A DNA stretch of 64,000 nt from Methylovulum sp. (GCF_028687615.1 NZ_JAQTZU010000016.1:21936-85935), one strand, 5' to 3'; counted from the stretch's first letter, positions 36,549 through 47,028 are shown. Translations and numbers: made by a program. The notes: generated by a model not told the origin, from the sequence alone.

Positions 36549-37354
36549 GCCGATTAGCCAACACTTTTGAAGCCTTAAACCAAGCGGGCCGCAAGGCATT
36601 AGTCCCGTTCATCACCGTAGGCGACCCGTATCCTGAATTCACCGTACCGATGATGCACGCAATGGTTGAAGCGGGCGTGGACGTGATCGAATTGGGTGTG
36701 CCGTTTTCTGACCCGATGGCCGATGGCCCGGTCATCCAACGCGCCAGCGAACGCGCTTTGGCGCATAAAATGAGCTTGCGCCGCACCTTAGGCGTAGCGA
36801 TGGAGTTCCGGCGCACCAACCAGCATACGCCGGTGGTGTTGATGGGCTATTTAAACCCTATCGAAGCAATGGGTTATGAAGAATTCGCCAACGCCGCCGC
36901 CCGTGCCGAAATCGACGGCGTGTTGACCGTCGATCTGCCGCCCGAAGAGGGCGAACACTGCGCCGCCTTGTTGAAAGCCCGCGACATTGACCCGATCTTT
37001 TTGCTAGCGCCCAATAGCAGCGCGGAACGTATCCAAAAAATGGACGCAGTTGGCAGCGGTTATCTGTATTATGTCTCTTTAAAAGGCGTGACCGGCGCAG
37101 GGCATTTGGACATTGACAATGTCAAAGCCAAGCTCGAACAATTACGCGCCAACACCCGTTTGCCGGTTGCCATCGGCTTTGGTGTCAAAGACGCAATAAC
37201 GGCAAAAACCATTGCCGATTTGGGTGATGGGGTCGTGGTCGGTAGCGCATTGATCAGCAAAATCGAAGCGAACCTCGACAACCCGGAACAAGCCAAACAA
37301 GAAATCATTGAATTGTTAGCAGCCATGCGCCACGCAATGGACAACGGAGTTTAA
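36545..37354 (+). CDS. trpA: Tryptophan synthase alpha chain
   Basis: 269 residues starting with GTG that overlaps the trpB stop. It cleaves indole-3-glycerol phosphate. [21 protein letters not shown] has the catalytic Glu. TVDLPPEEG carries the second acidic site and [11 protein letters not shown] is conserved. It is followed 1 bp later by accD. Confidence 0.96.
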   Translation: MSRLANTFEALNQAGRKALVPFITVGDPYPEFTVPMMHAMVEAGVDVIELGVPFSDPMADGPVIQRASERALAHKMSLRRTLGVAMEFRRTNQHTPVVLMGYLNPIEAMGYEEFANAAARAEIDGVLTVDLPPEEGEHCAALLKARDIDPIFLLAPNSSAERIQKMDAVGSGYLYYVSLKGVTGAGHLDIDNVKAKLEQLRANTRLPVAIGFGVKDAITAKTIADLGDGVVVGSALISKIEANLDNPEQAKQEIIELLAAMRHAMDNGV

Positions 37355-37355
37355 A

Positions 37356-38276
37356 ATGAGTTGGTTAGAAAAATTACGTCCTGCTTTTATTAAAACCGAG
37401 ACAACCGAGAAAAAAACCACCGTTCCTGAAGGCTTGTGGAGCAAATGTCCGAACTGTAACGCCATCCTGTACAATTCAGAACTGGAAAAAAACTACAGTG
37501 TTTGCCCTAAATGTGACCATCACATGCGTATTTCCGCGCGGACACGGCTGGACATGTTTTTCGATGAAGGCAAACGCGAAGAAATCGGCAAAACTATTAA
37601 ACCGCTAGACCCGTTGAAATTTAGGGACATCAAAAAATACAAAGAACGCTTGATCCTCGCCCAAAAACAAACTAAAGAAACTGACGCGCTGGTGGTTATG
37701 AAAGGCCAGCTCAAAGGCCAGGATATTGTCGTTGCGGCGTTTGACTTTAATTTTATGGGCGGCTCTATGGGTTCGGTGGTCGGCGAGCGGTTTGTGCGCG
37801 GCATCAATAAAAGTCTGGAGCTGGGTATCCCGTTTATCGTCTTCACTGCCAGCGGTGGTGCGCGTATGCAGGAATCGTTGTTCTCGCTATTTCAAATGGC
37901 TAAAACCAGTGCCGCGCTGACCAAGCTTTCTGACATCGGCATCCCTTACATTTCCTATATGACCGACCCGACTATGGGTGGCGTTTCTGCTAGTTTGGCG
38001 ATGCTGGGCGATATTAACGTCGCCGAGCCTAATGCGCTGATAGGTTTTGCCGGCCCTCGGGTGATAGAGCAAACCGTGCGGGAAAAATTGCCCGACGGTT
38101 TCCAGCGCAGCGAGTTTTTGCAAGAACACGGTGCTATCGACATGATTATCGATAGGCGGGCGATGCGCGATAAAGTCGCCAGCCTGTTGGCTATTTTGAT
38201 GGCGGGCAAAATGAAACCCGAGCCAATCTCTATAGAAACTGTCGAACTCGTTGACACCCCTCCCGTATCTGTTTAA
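37356..38276 (+). CDS. accD: Acetyl-CoA carboxylase carboxyltransferase subunit beta
   Basis: 306 residues. The N-terminal zinc ribbon is visible as [23 protein letters not shown], followed by the carboxyltransferase core with [22 protein letters not shown] and [11 protein letters not shown]. It partners AccA (encoded at 17671). Confidence 0.97.
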   Translation: MSWLEKLRPAFIKTETTEKKTTVPEGLWSKCPNCNAILYNSELEKNYSVCPKCDHHMRISARTRLDMFFDEGKREEIGKTIKPLDPLKFRDIKKYKERLILAQKQTKETDALVVMKGQLKGQDIVVAAFDFNFMGGSMGSVVGERFVRGINKSLELGIPFIVFTASGGARMQESLFSLFQMAKTSAALTKLSDIGIPYISYMTDPTMGGVSASLAMLGDINVAEPNALIGFAGPRVIEQTVREKLPDGFQRSEFLQEHGAIDMIIDRRAMRDKVASLLAILMAGKMKPEPISIETVELVDTPPVSV

Positions 38277-38309
38277 CCAGGATATCAACATCCCAACATA
38301 TTTTTGATA

Positions 38310-39590
38310 ATGTATTTTGACTCATTACCAGGCTGGTTGCGTTGGCAAGAAGGTTTACACCCCCTAGCGATAGACTTAGGCCTGGAGCGGGTTGCTGCGG
38401 TTTACGATGCGCTTAATCCCCGGCATCATAAGCCATTGACGATTACCGTTGCCGGGACCAATGGCAAAGGTTCTTGCGTCGCCTATCTTGAAGCCATTTA
38501 TAAGGCACAGGGCTATCGGGTCGGATCATACACCTCGCCGCACATTATCAAATATAATGAGCGCATCAAAATCGCTGGCGAACCCGTATCTGACGAACTG
38601 ATTTGCGAAGCGTTCGCCCGCATAGAATCCGTGCGTGACAACCATTCCCTGAGTTATTTTGAATTTGGCACACTCGCTGCCTTGGACATATTCTGGCGTT
38701 CGGAACTGGATATTCAATTACTGGAAGTCGGTTTAGGCGGGCGGCTAGATGCCGTCAATATTGTCGATCCCGATATTGCCTTGATCACCAGCATTGGTAT
38801 TGACCATGTGTACTGGCTGGGCGATACACGGGAAGCCATCGGACGGGAAAAAGCCGGAATTTTTCGGGCGGCGACGCCCGCTATTGTCGGCGACCCGAAT
38901 CCGCCGGAATCTGTCATGGCAACCGCACACGAAAAAAATGCCCTGCCCCACGGTATCAACAAGGATTTTTACTATAAAAAACACCTGCCGACGTGGGACT
39001 GGCATGGCGGCGAAAAACATCATTTCGATTTGCCCGAACCCGCGTTAAAAGGCGAACATCAATACCGCAATGCCTCTTCAGCTATTTTAGCCGTGGAACT
39101 ATTGTCTGGTAGCTTGCCCGTCAGTGAAACAGCGATCAGGCAGGGTTTGGAAACTGCCGGCTTGAAGGGGCGTTTCCAGCTTTTTCCTGGAGACAATCCG
39201 ATAATTGTCGATGTCGGCCATAACCCGGAAGCTGTCAATACCTTGGCGGATTATCTGGCGGAGTACTTCCCGGAACGGCGAGTCCATGCCGTGTTTTCGA
39301 TGATGAAAGACAAAAATATCGCAGGTGTTTTAGAAATCATGGATCCTGTCGTGGATGACTGGTTTTTTGTACCCCTGGCAAATCATCGGGCGATAAGCGA
39401 AACCGCAATGCGCGAGATTTTTTTACAAAGTCCGGCGAGCAAGGTATGCTTTGGCTTTAAAGGTTTTGCCGATGCGTTTAATGCGGCAAAAAACCAGGCA
39501 CAACCGGGTGATGTGCTATTGGTTTTTGGCTCCTTCTTTTTGGTGTCTGATTGTTTGAACGAATTTGAGAAAAGCGAGTTGACCACATGA
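38310..39590 (+). CDS. folC: Folylpolyglutamate / dihydrofolate synthase
   Basis: 426 residues from ATG 38310. The track start is an upstream TTG. It adds glutamate to dihydropteroate and folates. The P-loop is TVAGTNGKGSCVAYLEAI. SYFEFGTLAALDIF, LLEVGLGGRLDAVN and DVGHNPEA are also typical. Its stop overlaps the dedD start (ATGA). Confidence 0.95.
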   Translation: MYFDSLPGWLRWQEGLHPLAIDLGLERVAAVYDALNPRHHKPLTITVAGTNGKGSCVAYLEAIYKAQGYRVGSYTSPHIIKYNERIKIAGEPVSDELICEAFARIESVRDNHSLSYFEFGTLAALDIFWRSELDIQLLEVGLGGRLDAVNIVDPDIALITSIGIDHVYWLGDTREAIGREKAGIFRAATPAIVGDPNPPESVMATAHEKNALPHGINKDFYYKKHLPTWDWHGGEKHHFDLPEPALKGEHQYRNASSAILAVELLSGSLPVSETAIRQGLETAGLKGRFQLFPGDNPIIVDVGHNPEAVNTLADYLAEYFPERRVHAVFSMMKDKNIAGVLEIMDPVVDDWFFVPLANHRAISETAMREIFLQSPASKVCFGFKGFADAFNAAKNQAQPGDVLLVFGSFFLVSDCLNEFEKSELTT

Positions 39591-40402
39591 ATCAAGAACT
39601 AACACAACGGATTATTGGTGCCATTGTCGTGACTGCGCTGGCGGCTATTTTTATACCCATGTTATTTGAAGATCCTGTTGACAACAGTGGTCAAGTCGTC
39701 AGCGAACTGGTGATCCCGGAAGAACCCGCCATCACGGTCGATGACTCGGTAAGCAAACTGCCGCGTAATCCTGAAGACATTGCGCCATTGCCGGATGAGA
39801 CCATCGAAACACCCGATAACCTTGCAGAAATGGAAATGACGCCGCCATCCGATCAGGAGCCGTCCGCTGAAGATATGGCGGATCCTGAAGCTCCAGGTGA
39901 TGAAGGTGGGCTGCCCGATGCCGCCCATCCTGATGAAGAACCCGACAACAATGGCGTACCACCTGCACCAGCGGCAAGTCTGGATACTGGTGAAGTCAGG
40001 GAAGTCAAAAAACCGCTTAAAAAAAAACCCACACCTAGCCACGAAGCGAAACCGGAACCCGTCAAAACCCCAAAAAAATCGAAACCCGTAACGCCAACGC
40101 CTACCCCGGCCACAAAAACGGCCACCCCCGCAAAAATCAAAACGGTGAAACCCGAAAAAACCGCCGGCAATTTATCGCGTTACTACCTTCAAGCGGGTAG
40201 TTTCAGCAAAAAAGAAAATGCCGTGACACTGTCCGAGACCTTACGCAAGCTAGGTATGCCCGTCTTGCTGGAAACCATCCAGACAGGTAAAGGCCCTTTA
40301 TATCGACTTCGAGTCGGGCCGGAATTGGACAAACAACGCGCGGCGGCAATGAAAAGCAAACTGGACCAACAGAATATCAAAGCGATTCTTGTCGCTGAAT
40401 AA
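39587..40402 (+). CDS. dedD: SPOR-domain cell division protein DedD
   Basis: 271 residues. One N-terminal transmembrane helix (IIGAIVVTALAAIFIPMLF), a long acidic Pro-rich periplasmic linker with a Lys/Pro stretch, then a C-terminal SPOR domain (YYLQAGSFSKKENAVTLSETLRKLGMPVLLE) that binds denuded septal peptidoglycan. The linker is longer than in E. coli DedD (220 residues). Its position between folC and cvpA is the usual one. Confidence 0.9.
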   Translation: MNQELTQRIIGAIVVTALAAIFIPMLFEDPVDNSGQVVSELVIPEEPAITVDDSVSKLPRNPEDIAPLPDETIETPDNLAEMEMTPPSDQEPSAEDMADPEAPGDEGGLPDAAHPDEEPDNNGVPPAPAASLDTGEVREVKKPLKKKPTPSHEAKPEPVKTPKKSKPVTPTPTPATKTATPAKIKTVKPEKTAGNLSRYYLQAGSFSKKENAVTLSETLRKLGMPVLLETIQTGKGPLYRLRVGPELDKQRAAAMKSKLDQQNIKAILVAE

Positions 40403-40427
40403 TGCCGAAAAATAAATTTACCGCCCT

Positions 40428-40919
40428 ATGATCTGGATAGATTTTGCTATGGCCGGACTGGTGGCTATCACCGCTATCGTCGGCGCAATAAGAGGGTATA
40501 GCCAACAAGCCTTTTTCTTATTATGCGGATTTATCGCCCTTTTTGTTGGTTTAGGTTTCAGCCGTGAAATGGCGTTTTTTTTACCGCCGTCAATCAAGGG
40601 CAATGCCGCCAGGCTAGCCGTCGCGTTTATTGCTTTATATCTAATCACCGTGTTATTGGGCAGGGTGATCCGTTTTTTGCTGGGGAAATTGCTCAAAAAC
40701 TCCCAATTAACGCTACTTGACCGTTTCGGCGGTATGTTTTTAGGGATGGTGCAGGCTTGTGTTTTGTTGACCGCGATAGTCATCCTCGCCGGATTATCCG
40801 ATTTACCCCATTCGCCGTGGTGGAAAGAAGCTAAATTCTTGCCGCCTTTCCAAACTATCGCATTATGGCTCCAGGGTCATGTACCATCAGATTTACTGGA
40901 CACCGTCCATTATCGCTAA
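40428..40919 (+). CDS. cvpA: CvpA family membrane protein
   Basis: 163 residues with four hydrophobic spans: WIDFAMAGLVAITAIVGAIRGYSQQAFFLLCGFIALFVGLGFS at the start and LLDRFGGMFLGMVQACVLLTAIVILAG later. The E. coli protein is needed for colicin V production and envelope homeostasis. It is conserved upstream of purF. Confidence 0.93.
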   Translation: MIWIDFAMAGLVAITAIVGAIRGYSQQAFFLLCGFIALFVGLGFSREMAFFLPPSIKGNAARLAVAFIALYLITVLLGRVIRFLLGKLLKNSQLTLLDRFGGMFLGMVQACVLLTAIVILAGLSDLPHSPWWKEAKFLPPFQTIALWLQGHVPSDLLDTVHYR

Positions 40920-40944
40920 CACTTAAACATCAGGTCGTAAAAAA

Positions 40945-42453
40945 ATGTGTGGTATTGCCGCTATTGTTTCGCATCAAGCTGTTAATCAAGAACTCTATGA
41001 CGCGCTGACTGTCCTGCAACATCGTGGGCAGGATGCGGCGGGCATCGTCACCTGCGAAAATGGTCGTTTACATTTGCGTAAAGATACTGGCTTGACCCGT
41101 GATGTCTTCACCAATACCCAGATGATGAAGCTGCGGGGCAATATGGGCATAGCCCATGTCCGTTACCCAACGGCCGGCTGCACCGGTTCCGCCGAAGCGC
41201 AACCGTTTTATGTCAACTCGCCATTCGGCTTGACCTTGGCGCATAACGGCAATTTGACCAACACCGAAGAGTTGAAGGAAGCGTTGTTTGTCCAAGACCA
41301 ACGCCATATCAACACCGATTCTGACTCCGAAGTGCTGTTGAATGTGTTTGCCCACGAATTGCAAAGCCTAGGCAAACTGCGCTTAAGCGTCAGCGATGTT
41401 TTTGCAGCCGTCGCCGGCGTGCATAGGCGTTGCCGTGGCGCGTATGCCGTCGTCATCATGATCGCCGGTTTTGGCATCCTGGGTTTCCGCGACCCCAACG
41501 GCATCCGGCCCGTCGTCTTCGGACAACGGCAAAGCAAAGACGGCCCGGAATTTATGATCGCTTCCGAAAGCGTCGCCCTGGACGTGCTGGGCTTTGAACT
41601 CATCCGCGACATTGCTGCGGGCGAAGCCGTTTTTATCGAAGAATCCGGGGTTTTACATAGCCAACAATGCGCCGAAAAAACCGACCATTGCCCGTGTATT
41701 TTCGAATACGTCTATTTCGCCCGCCCCGATTCGATCATTGACAATATTTCGGTCTATAAAGCCCGTTTGCGTATGGGTACAAAACTGGCTGAAAAAATCC
41801 AAAAAGAATGGGCCGATAATGACATTGACGTGGTGATACCCATACCCGACACCAGCCGCACCGCCGCCCTGCAAATGGCTTATATCCTGGGCGTAAAATT
41901 CCGCGAAGGCTTCATCAAAAACCGTTATATAGGCCGCACCTTCATCATGCCCGGACAAAAGATGCGCGAGAAATCCGTCCGCCAAAAACTCAACGCCATC
42001 GGCCTGGAATTTGAAGGCAAAAATGTGCTGCTAGTCGATGATTCAGTGGTCCGGGGCACGACTTCCGAACAAATCATCCAGATGGCTAGGGATGCCGGTG
42101 CCAGAAAAGTCTATTTCGCCTCCGCCGCCCCCCCGGTGCGTTACCCGAACGTCTACGGCATCGACATGCCCGCCGCCAATGAACTGATCGCCCACAACCG
42201 CACCGAAGAAGAAGTCTGTACCGCCATCGGCGCAGACCGCCTGATCTACCAAGATTTGGCAGACCTAATCGCCGCCGTCGGCAAAGGCAATCCCGACATC
42301 CAACACTTTGACACCTCCTGCTTCAGCCACGAATATATCACGGGCGATATTGATGACGATTATCTCGAACGCATAGAAGCCTTGCGTAACGATGACGCGC
42401 AAAACCAACGCAACTCCGAGAATTTTATTGTGGAAATGCAGAATTGTGATTGA
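40945..42453 (+). CDS. purF: Amidophosphoribosyltransferase
   Basis: 502 residues. It starts [10 protein letters not shown], so Cys2 becomes the N-terminal nucleophile of the glutaminase domain. [15 protein letters not shown] and [12 protein letters not shown] belong to that domain. [15 protein letters not shown] is the PRPP-binding motif. It catalyses the first committed step of purine synthesis. Confidence 0.97.
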   Translation: MCGIAAIVSHQAVNQELYDALTVLQHRGQDAAGIVTCENGRLHLRKDTGLTRDVFTNTQMMKLRGNMGIAHVRYPTAGCTGSAEAQPFYVNSPFGLTLAHNGNLTNTEELKEALFVQDQRHINTDSDSEVLLNVFAHELQSLGKLRLSVSDVFAAVAGVHRRCRGAYAVVIMIAGFGILGFRDPNGIRPVVFGQRQSKDGPEFMIASESVALDVLGFELIRDIAAGEAVFIEESGVLHSQQCAEKTDHCPCIFEYVYFARPDSIIDNISVYKARLRMGTKLAEKIQKEWADNDIDVVIPIPDTSRTAALQMAYILGVKFREGFIKNRYIGRTFIMPGQKMREKSVRQKLNAIGLEFEGKNVLLVDDSVVRGTTSEQIIQMARDAGARKVYFASAAPPVRYPNVYGIDMPAANELIAHNRTEEEVCTAIGADRLIYQDLADLIAAVGKGNPDIQHFDTSCFSHEYITGDIDDDYLERIEALRNDDAQNQRNSENFIVEMQNCD

Positions 42454-42509
42454 TGCCAGACGACTTTTCAAAAGCTAATGCAAACAAACATCTTACCCAG
42501 GACTAGCCC

Positions 42510-42713
42510 ATGCCAAAACTAACCCTAACCACCCTGATTTTTGCCCTACTCCAGGGCTGTGCCGCCGAAAATGTTTACAACGCCGCCCAAGGTGCACGTC
42601 TGAACGAATGCACCAAAATCGCCGACAATGCACAACGGGCACGGTGTTATGATTCAGCCACCCAGTCATACGAAAGCTATGGGCAAGGCCAACAACCGAA
42701 ACTCAAAGACTAA
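42510..42713 (+). CDS. Small putative lipoprotein
   Basis: 67 residues. The N-terminus MPKLTLTTLIFALLQGC is a lipoprotein signal with a lipobox-like LLQGC, so Cys17 would be acylated. The mature part is short and polar with two more Cys (ECTKIADNAQRARC). No family was recognised. It follows purF by 56 bp. Confidence 0.55.
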   Translation: MPKLTLTTLIFALLQGCAAENVYNAAQGARLNECTKIADNAQRARCYDSATQSYESYGQGQQPKLKD

Positions 42714-42721
42714 CCCACCGC

Positions 42722-43180
42722 CTATTCCAAGGCCAAGATAAAATGCCATTGTGCCTCGCTAACCGGCATGATCGACAGGCGGTTGCCGCGCCTGACCAAG
42801 GCCAGATCGCTTAATTCCGGTTTTAATTTCAGCTCTTGCAAGGTGATGGTGCGTGACAAGGTCCTGGTATATTTCACATCCACCCTCATCCAGCGTGGAT
42901 TGGCGGGGTCAGTTTTGGGATCGAAATGCTTGTCATCGGGATCAAATGCCGATGTATCGGGATAACCCTCCTTCGCCACTTCCATAATGCCGACGATGCC
43001 AGGCTCGGCGCAGTTGGAATGGTAAAAGAATATCTGGTCGCCTAATTTCATGGCATCGCGCATCATATTCCGCGCCTGATAATTGCGCACACCGTCCCAA
43101 GGCTCGGTCTGTCCGGGCCGGTTAGCCAAATCACTGATGCTGAACGCGTCAGGTTCAGATTTCATTAGCCAATAATTCAT
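42722..43180 (-). CDS. EVE domain protein
   Basis: 152 residues from the ATG at 43178-43180 (MNYWLMKSEPDAFSISDLANRPGQTEPWDGVRNYQARN), preceded by AGGA. EVE domains are PUA-like and bind modified bases in DNA or RNA. WDGVRNYQARNMM and FYHSNCAEPGIVGIMEV are the family motifs. It is convergent with the small lipoprotein gene, 8 bp apart. Confidence 0.9.
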   Translation of the reverse strand: MNYWLMKSEPDAFSISDLANRPGQTEPWDGVRNYQARNMMRDAMKLGDQIFFYHSNCAEPGIVGIMEVAKEGYPDTSAFDPDDKHFDPKTDPANPRWMRVDVKYTRTLSRTITLQELKLKPELSDLALVRRGNRLSIMPVSEAQWHFILALE

Positions 43181-43216
43181 GTTTGTCCTGTTCGTCATGT
43201 ATGTGTGTTCAATAGG

Positions 43217-43304
43217 TTATTAATCGTTTCATAAATGCTTGCCGAAATGATTTGAGCGAGGATTTACCCATCTTTTGTGCAAGCGCTTATGAAACGATTA
43301 ATAA
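43217..43304. repeat. 88-bp GTTTCATAA inverted-repeat element
   Basis: The ends TTATTAATCGTTTCATAA and TTATGAAACGATTAATAA form a long stem. The inside (GCCGAAATGATTTGAG) matches, on the reverse strand, the element at 55990-56075. It lies upstream of the EVE gene and of ychF. Confidence 0.8.
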
Positions 43305-43419
43305 ATCAATGCCAACGCAAGAAATCCGCGTTTTGCCGTGTGGATTCAGGCGATAGCTTGTATAATGCGGGGTTTTCTGCACCCTCCCCCTAACTTAACC
43401 GATTATCTAAAAAATTACT

Positions 43420-44511
43420 ATGGCACTGTATTGTGGAATCGTGGGTTTACCCAACGTAGGCAAGTCAACTTTATTCAACGCCCTGACCCGCGCAAAAATC
43501 GCCGCCGAAAATTACCCTTTCTGCACGATAGACCCCAATGTCGGCGTAGTTCCCGTACCAGACATGAGGATCGACAAATTGGCGGAAATCGTCAAACCGG
43601 AACGCACTTTTCCGACGACGATTGAGTTTGTCGATATTGCCGGCTTGGTCGCCGGTGCATCCAAGGGTGAAGGTCTGGGCAATAAATTCCTCGCCAATAT
43701 CCGCGAAACTGATGCGATTGCCCATGTCGTGCGCTGTTTCCATGATGAAAATGTCGTCCATGTCGCTGGTAAAGTTGACCCGATTTCCGACATAGAAACC
43801 ATCAATACCGAATTGGCCTTAGCCGATATGGCCTCGGTGGAACGGGCTTTGTTACGCGTCAGCAAAATGGCAAAATCTGGCAGCAAAGACGATGTGGCAA
43901 AAAAAGGCGTGTTGGAGCAGGTGTTGAAACAACTCGAAGCGGGTGAACCCGCGCGTGGTTTGAATTTGGATGCCGATGAAAAAGCCCTGATTCGGGATTT
44001 ATGCCTGATGACGCTGAAACCGACCATGTATATCGCCAATGTCCAGGATGATGGTTTTGAAAATAACCCTTTGCTGGAAAAAGTGATGGCACTGGCGGCA
44101 AAAGAAAACGCCCGTGTCGTGCCAATTTGTGCCGCGATAGAAGCCGAAATCGCTTTGCTGGACGAAGACGAACGCAAAGAATTCCTCGATGACTTAGGGC
44201 AGGACGAACCCGGCCTGAACCGTGTCGTTAGGGCGGGTTACGAGCTATTGGATTTGGCGACCTACTTCACCGCCGGGGTGAAAGAAGTCCGCGCCTGGAC
44301 CATCCCCGTCGGCGCCTCCGCCCCACAAGCCGCTGGCGTGATCCACAGTGACTTTGAAAAAGGCTTCATCCGTGCCGAAGTGATTTCTTATGAAGATTTC
44401 GTCACTTACAAAGGCGAACAAGGCGCGAAAGATGCCGGAAAATGGCGGCTTGAAGGCAAAGATTATATTGTCAAAGACGGCGATGTCGTACATTTTAGAT
44501 TTAATGTTTGA
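43420..44511 (+). CDS. ychF: Redox-regulated P-loop ATPase YchF (OLA1 family)
   Basis: 363 residues. [18 protein letters not shown] is the P-loop, [21 protein letters not shown] the switch region, and a C-terminal TGS-like part ends [20 protein letters not shown]1 proteins prefer ATP and associate with ribosomes and the oxidative stress response. It is followed by the tRNA gene after 57 bp. Confidence 0.95.
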   Translation: MALYCGIVGLPNVGKSTLFNALTRAKIAAENYPFCTIDPNVGVVPVPDMRIDKLAEIVKPERTFPTTIEFVDIAGLVAGASKGEGLGNKFLANIRETDAIAHVVRCFHDENVVHVAGKVDPISDIETINTELALADMASVERALLRVSKMAKSGSKDDVAKKGVLEQVLKQLEAGEPARGLNLDADEKALIRDLCLMTLKPTMYIANVQDDGFENNPLLEKVMALAAKENARVVPICAAIEAEIALLDEDERKEFLDDLGQDEPGLNRVVRAGYELLDLATYFTAGVKEVRAWTIPVGASAPQAAGVIHSDFEKGFIRAEVISYEDFVTYKGEQGAKDAGKWRLEGKDYIVKDGDVVHFRFNV

Positions 44512-44568
44512 CATAAAAATATCACACAATTACAATAATCGGCTCTTTTCGAGATTCTTCCAAAGCAT

Positions 44569-44645
44569 GGTGATATAGCTCAGTTGGTTAGAGCGGAGGA
44601 TTCATAACCCTCAGGTCGGTGGTTCAAATCCACCTATCACCACCA
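44569..44645 (+). tRNA. tRNA with CAT anticodon (Met, or Ile after lysidine modification)
   Basis: A 77-nt cloverleaf with encoded CCA: acceptor GGTGATA/TATCACC, D-arm AGCTCAGTTGGTTAGAGC, anticodon stem GAGGATTCATAACCCTC, variable loop AGGTC and T-arm GGTGGTTCAAATCCACC. The anticodon CAT fits elongator methionine or tRNA-Ile2. The acceptor lacks an initiator-type 1:72 mismatch. It lies directly upstream of an integrase gene and is a likely attachment site. Confidence 0.93.
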
Positions 44646-44788
44646 CATAACAAACTGAAAAATAAGGATTTTTTCAGAAAGCTATCGGTAAAAAACACGC
44701 AATCATTCCGGCAGGGCACCAAATAGGGCATCATGTCGGTTGTTAATGCGAATCTGTCCAGCACCTTGCTGGATTGGAGTTTTTACTT

Positions 44789-45877
44789 ATGGCAACCATC
44801 CGAAAAATACAACGCCAATCCGGTGTCGTTTACAAAGCAATAATCAAGGATCGCTTTGGCGTCCAGATTAAATCAAAAACCTTCCCTAGAAAAACCGATG
44901 CGAAAATTTGGGCTGACCGCATAGAGTCAGACCAAAACGCTATTGATGCCTATGGCAGCAAAGGCGCAAAAATGACTTTTTCAGAACTGGTTAAAGAATA
45001 CGTTCTGCAATGGCATGGTAAAGACTTCATTAACCAACAAAGACGGGTATTGTATTGGTCTAACCAATTTGGGCAATACCAACTTGATGAAGTCAACGCC
45101 GATAAGATCAGAGCCGCCTTAAATACCTTGCAGTCCGAAAAATGCAAAATAGGCAATGGTCGGGGCAAAACCGCCGGCACTACCAAAACTATCAATAAAA
45201 CCCGTTGCAATACCACCGTAAACCGTTATCGTGCGGTGTTGTCTGCTATCTTCAACTATGCCTTTAAACAAGGCTATATCACGCTAAACCCTGTAAAAAA
45301 AACATCAAGCTTACCCATGCCTAGAGGTCGTGTGCGCTATTTATCGGACGTGGAATGGGAAAGGTTGCTTGATGCCTGTCAAAAATCCGAATGGCCTCGC
45401 TTGTATTTGCTGGTAATGATGGCGATGACCACGGGCATGAGGAAATCAGAGCTATTACGGCTCACTTGGGCGGATATTGACTTTGACAACGGCCTAGCCT
45501 TCCTGCATGACACCAAAAACGGTGAACCGCGCGTTTGCCCCATTCCTGCACCCACACTAACCGAAATAAAACGCTTTCGGGGCGTGGGCGCGGCCTTGGT
45601 GTTCCCTTCCCAGCTAAAGCCGGACCAGCCGTTTGAATTCAAGAAACATTGGCAAAAAGCTTTGGACGAAGCCAAGGTGCAAGATTTTGTCTTCCATTCC
45701 TTACGGCATGACTTTTGTTCTTCATTGGCGATGCACGGCGCAACCTTGGCGGAAATCGCCGAACTGGCAGGGCATAAGGACTTACAGACCACCAAACGCT
45801 ATACGCATTTATCGGTGAAGCACAAGCAAAAAATAGCCGAAGAGGTCATGCAAAAGGTTTTGAAGTACCGCGTATAA
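44789..45877 (+). CDS. Tyrosine-type site-specific integrase
   Basis: 362 residues from ATG 44789 with GGAG nine bases upstream. An N-terminal arm-binding part (VYKAIIKDRFGVQIKSKTFPRK) and SAM-like core-binding domain precede the catalytic domain: TTGMRKSELLRLTW (Arg), HDTKNGEPR (Lys), FHSLRHDFCSSLAMHG (His-x-x-Arg) and GHKDLQTTKRYTHLS (His and Tyr nucleophile). All catalytic residues are present. It lies 143 bp after the tRNA, the classic arrangement of an island that integrates at a tRNA 3' end. Confidence 0.9.
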   Translation: MATIRKIQRQSGVVYKAIIKDRFGVQIKSKTFPRKTDAKIWADRIESDQNAIDAYGSKGAKMTFSELVKEYVLQWHGKDFINQQRRVLYWSNQFGQYQLDEVNADKIRAALNTLQSEKCKIGNGRGKTAGTTKTINKTRCNTTVNRYRAVLSAIFNYAFKQGYITLNPVKKTSSLPMPRGRVRYLSDVEWERLLDACQKSEWPRLYLLVMMAMTTGMRKSELLRLTWADIDFDNGLAFLHDTKNGEPRVCPIPAPTLTEIKRFRGVGAALVFPSQLKPDQPFEFKKHWQKALDEAKVQDFVFHSLRHDFCSSLAMHGATLAEIAELAGHKDLQTTKRYTHLSVKHKQKIAEEVMQKVLKYRV

Positions 45878-46266
45878 TTGAATTAGCTAAGCCTAGCCCG
45901 ACGGGGCGAATAAAGTGGCCCCCAAAACCCAGACAAAAAACACCTGTGTTAAGATAGAACTCAATTCGCACTCCAGCTGAACGGCGCCGTCCCGATTTTG
46001 TTGTACGGGTTCTGATGCCTCACCCGTATCCTTAAATTTATCCACAATCTTTGCACCGCCGCCGATAGCCGTTTTATAGACTTCATCGGGCGTTTTGTAA
46101 GCCAGTGATTGATGCCGGCGTTCCTGGTTATAGAATTGGAAGTACTGCGTCAATCCCATCAACAAGTCCGGCAGGTTGCCGTGCTGCTTTAAATACACTT
46201 CTTCATATTTCACGGTCCGCCACAAGCGTTCGACAAAAATATTATCCAATGCCCGGCCTCGCCCAT

Positions 46267-46313
46267 GACCCACAAGGATGTGGGGAATGCAGATATTGCA
46301 GGAGCAAATATCT
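46267..46313. repeat. Two adjacent short palindromes inserted in orfB
   Basis: GACCCACAAGGATGTGGGG (46267-46285) and the 23-bp palindrome AGATATTGCAGGAGCAAAT... (46291-46313) separate the codons for NNITISMD from those for GRALDNIF, which are adjacent in intact IS3 transposases. Each can fold on itself. Confidence 0.7.
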
Positions 46314-46492
46314 GTCCATGCTGATGGTGATGTTGTTCTTCAGTAACACACCGGTAAAGGCATCGCTGGTAAACTGGGCGCCTTGGTCGGTGTTGAAAAT
46401 GGCCGGTGTGCCATACAGCGTGATGGCCTCTTCCAAACAGTCCACGCAAAATCCGGCATCCATCGTATTCGACAGCCGCCATGACAGCACCT

Positions 46493-46515
46493 CGCCTAAA
46501 GCGCCTACTGTTGGT
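46493..46515 (+). repeat. 23-bp insertion module, copy 1
   Basis: The unit (core GCCTAAAGCGCCTACTGTTG) interrupts orfB between IIDWYSR and VLSWRLSNTMDAG. It is the exact reverse complement of the unit at 46803-46825, which sits at another break in the same transposase. A diverged relative lies at 34372-34394. Confidence 0.8.
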
Positions 46516-46708
46516 GCGGCTGTACCAGTCGATGATCGCGGCCAGATAAACAAATCCGCGCGGCAGCCGGATATAAGTGATGCCAGTGCTCCAGACCTGA
46601 TTGGGCCGGGTAATCTCAACGCCGGCAGGTAGGGGTAAACCTTGTGCTGCGGATGCGGTTTGCGGGTATTCGGGCCGGGGGACATGCCGACCAAGCCCAG
46701 TTTTTGCA

Positions 46709-46726
46709 CTTGTGCCCTGAGGGTAT
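46709..46726. repeat. 18-bp CTTGTGCCCTGAGGGTAT insertion
   Basis: It lies between the codons for RKRVQKL and QKLGLVGMSPG of orfB. It differs by one deletion and one base from CTTGTGCCCCAGAGGGTAT, the unit at 34492-34510 and the outer unit at 47029-47065. Confidence 0.7.
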
Positions 46727-46802
46727 GAGTTTCTGCACCCGCTTGCGGTTGACGCTATAGCCGCATTCACTCAGGTATTCCTTCATACGGCGTGAACCAT
46801 AA

Positions 46803-46825
46803 ACCAACAGTAGGCGCTTTAGGCG
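46803..46825 (-). repeat. 23-bp insertion module, copy 2 (inverted)
   Basis: Same unit as at 46493-46515 in the opposite orientation, with 23 of 23 bases complementary. It interrupts orfB between LLDEEYTR and YGSRRMKEYL. Confidence 0.8.
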
Positions 46826-47028
46826 ACGGGGGTCGCGTGTACTCTTCATCCAACAAGCGCAATAACACGAGCTCATCCTGATCCGGCGCTTTCAACAAAC
46901 GCTTGTTCTGCTCATAAACGACTGGACGTGTGACCTTAAGAAGCCTGCATTGCGTTGATAATGCAACCGCATCATTGGGTTCTATCCAACTCTGGCGTTC
47001 AGTTAAAGGCTGAGCCCAGACTTTTTTT

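Noticed and set aside
46105-46632. Plus-strand ORF across the IS3 relic
   Set aside because: Shadow of the transposase remnants. The minus strand carries the conserved DDE motifs.
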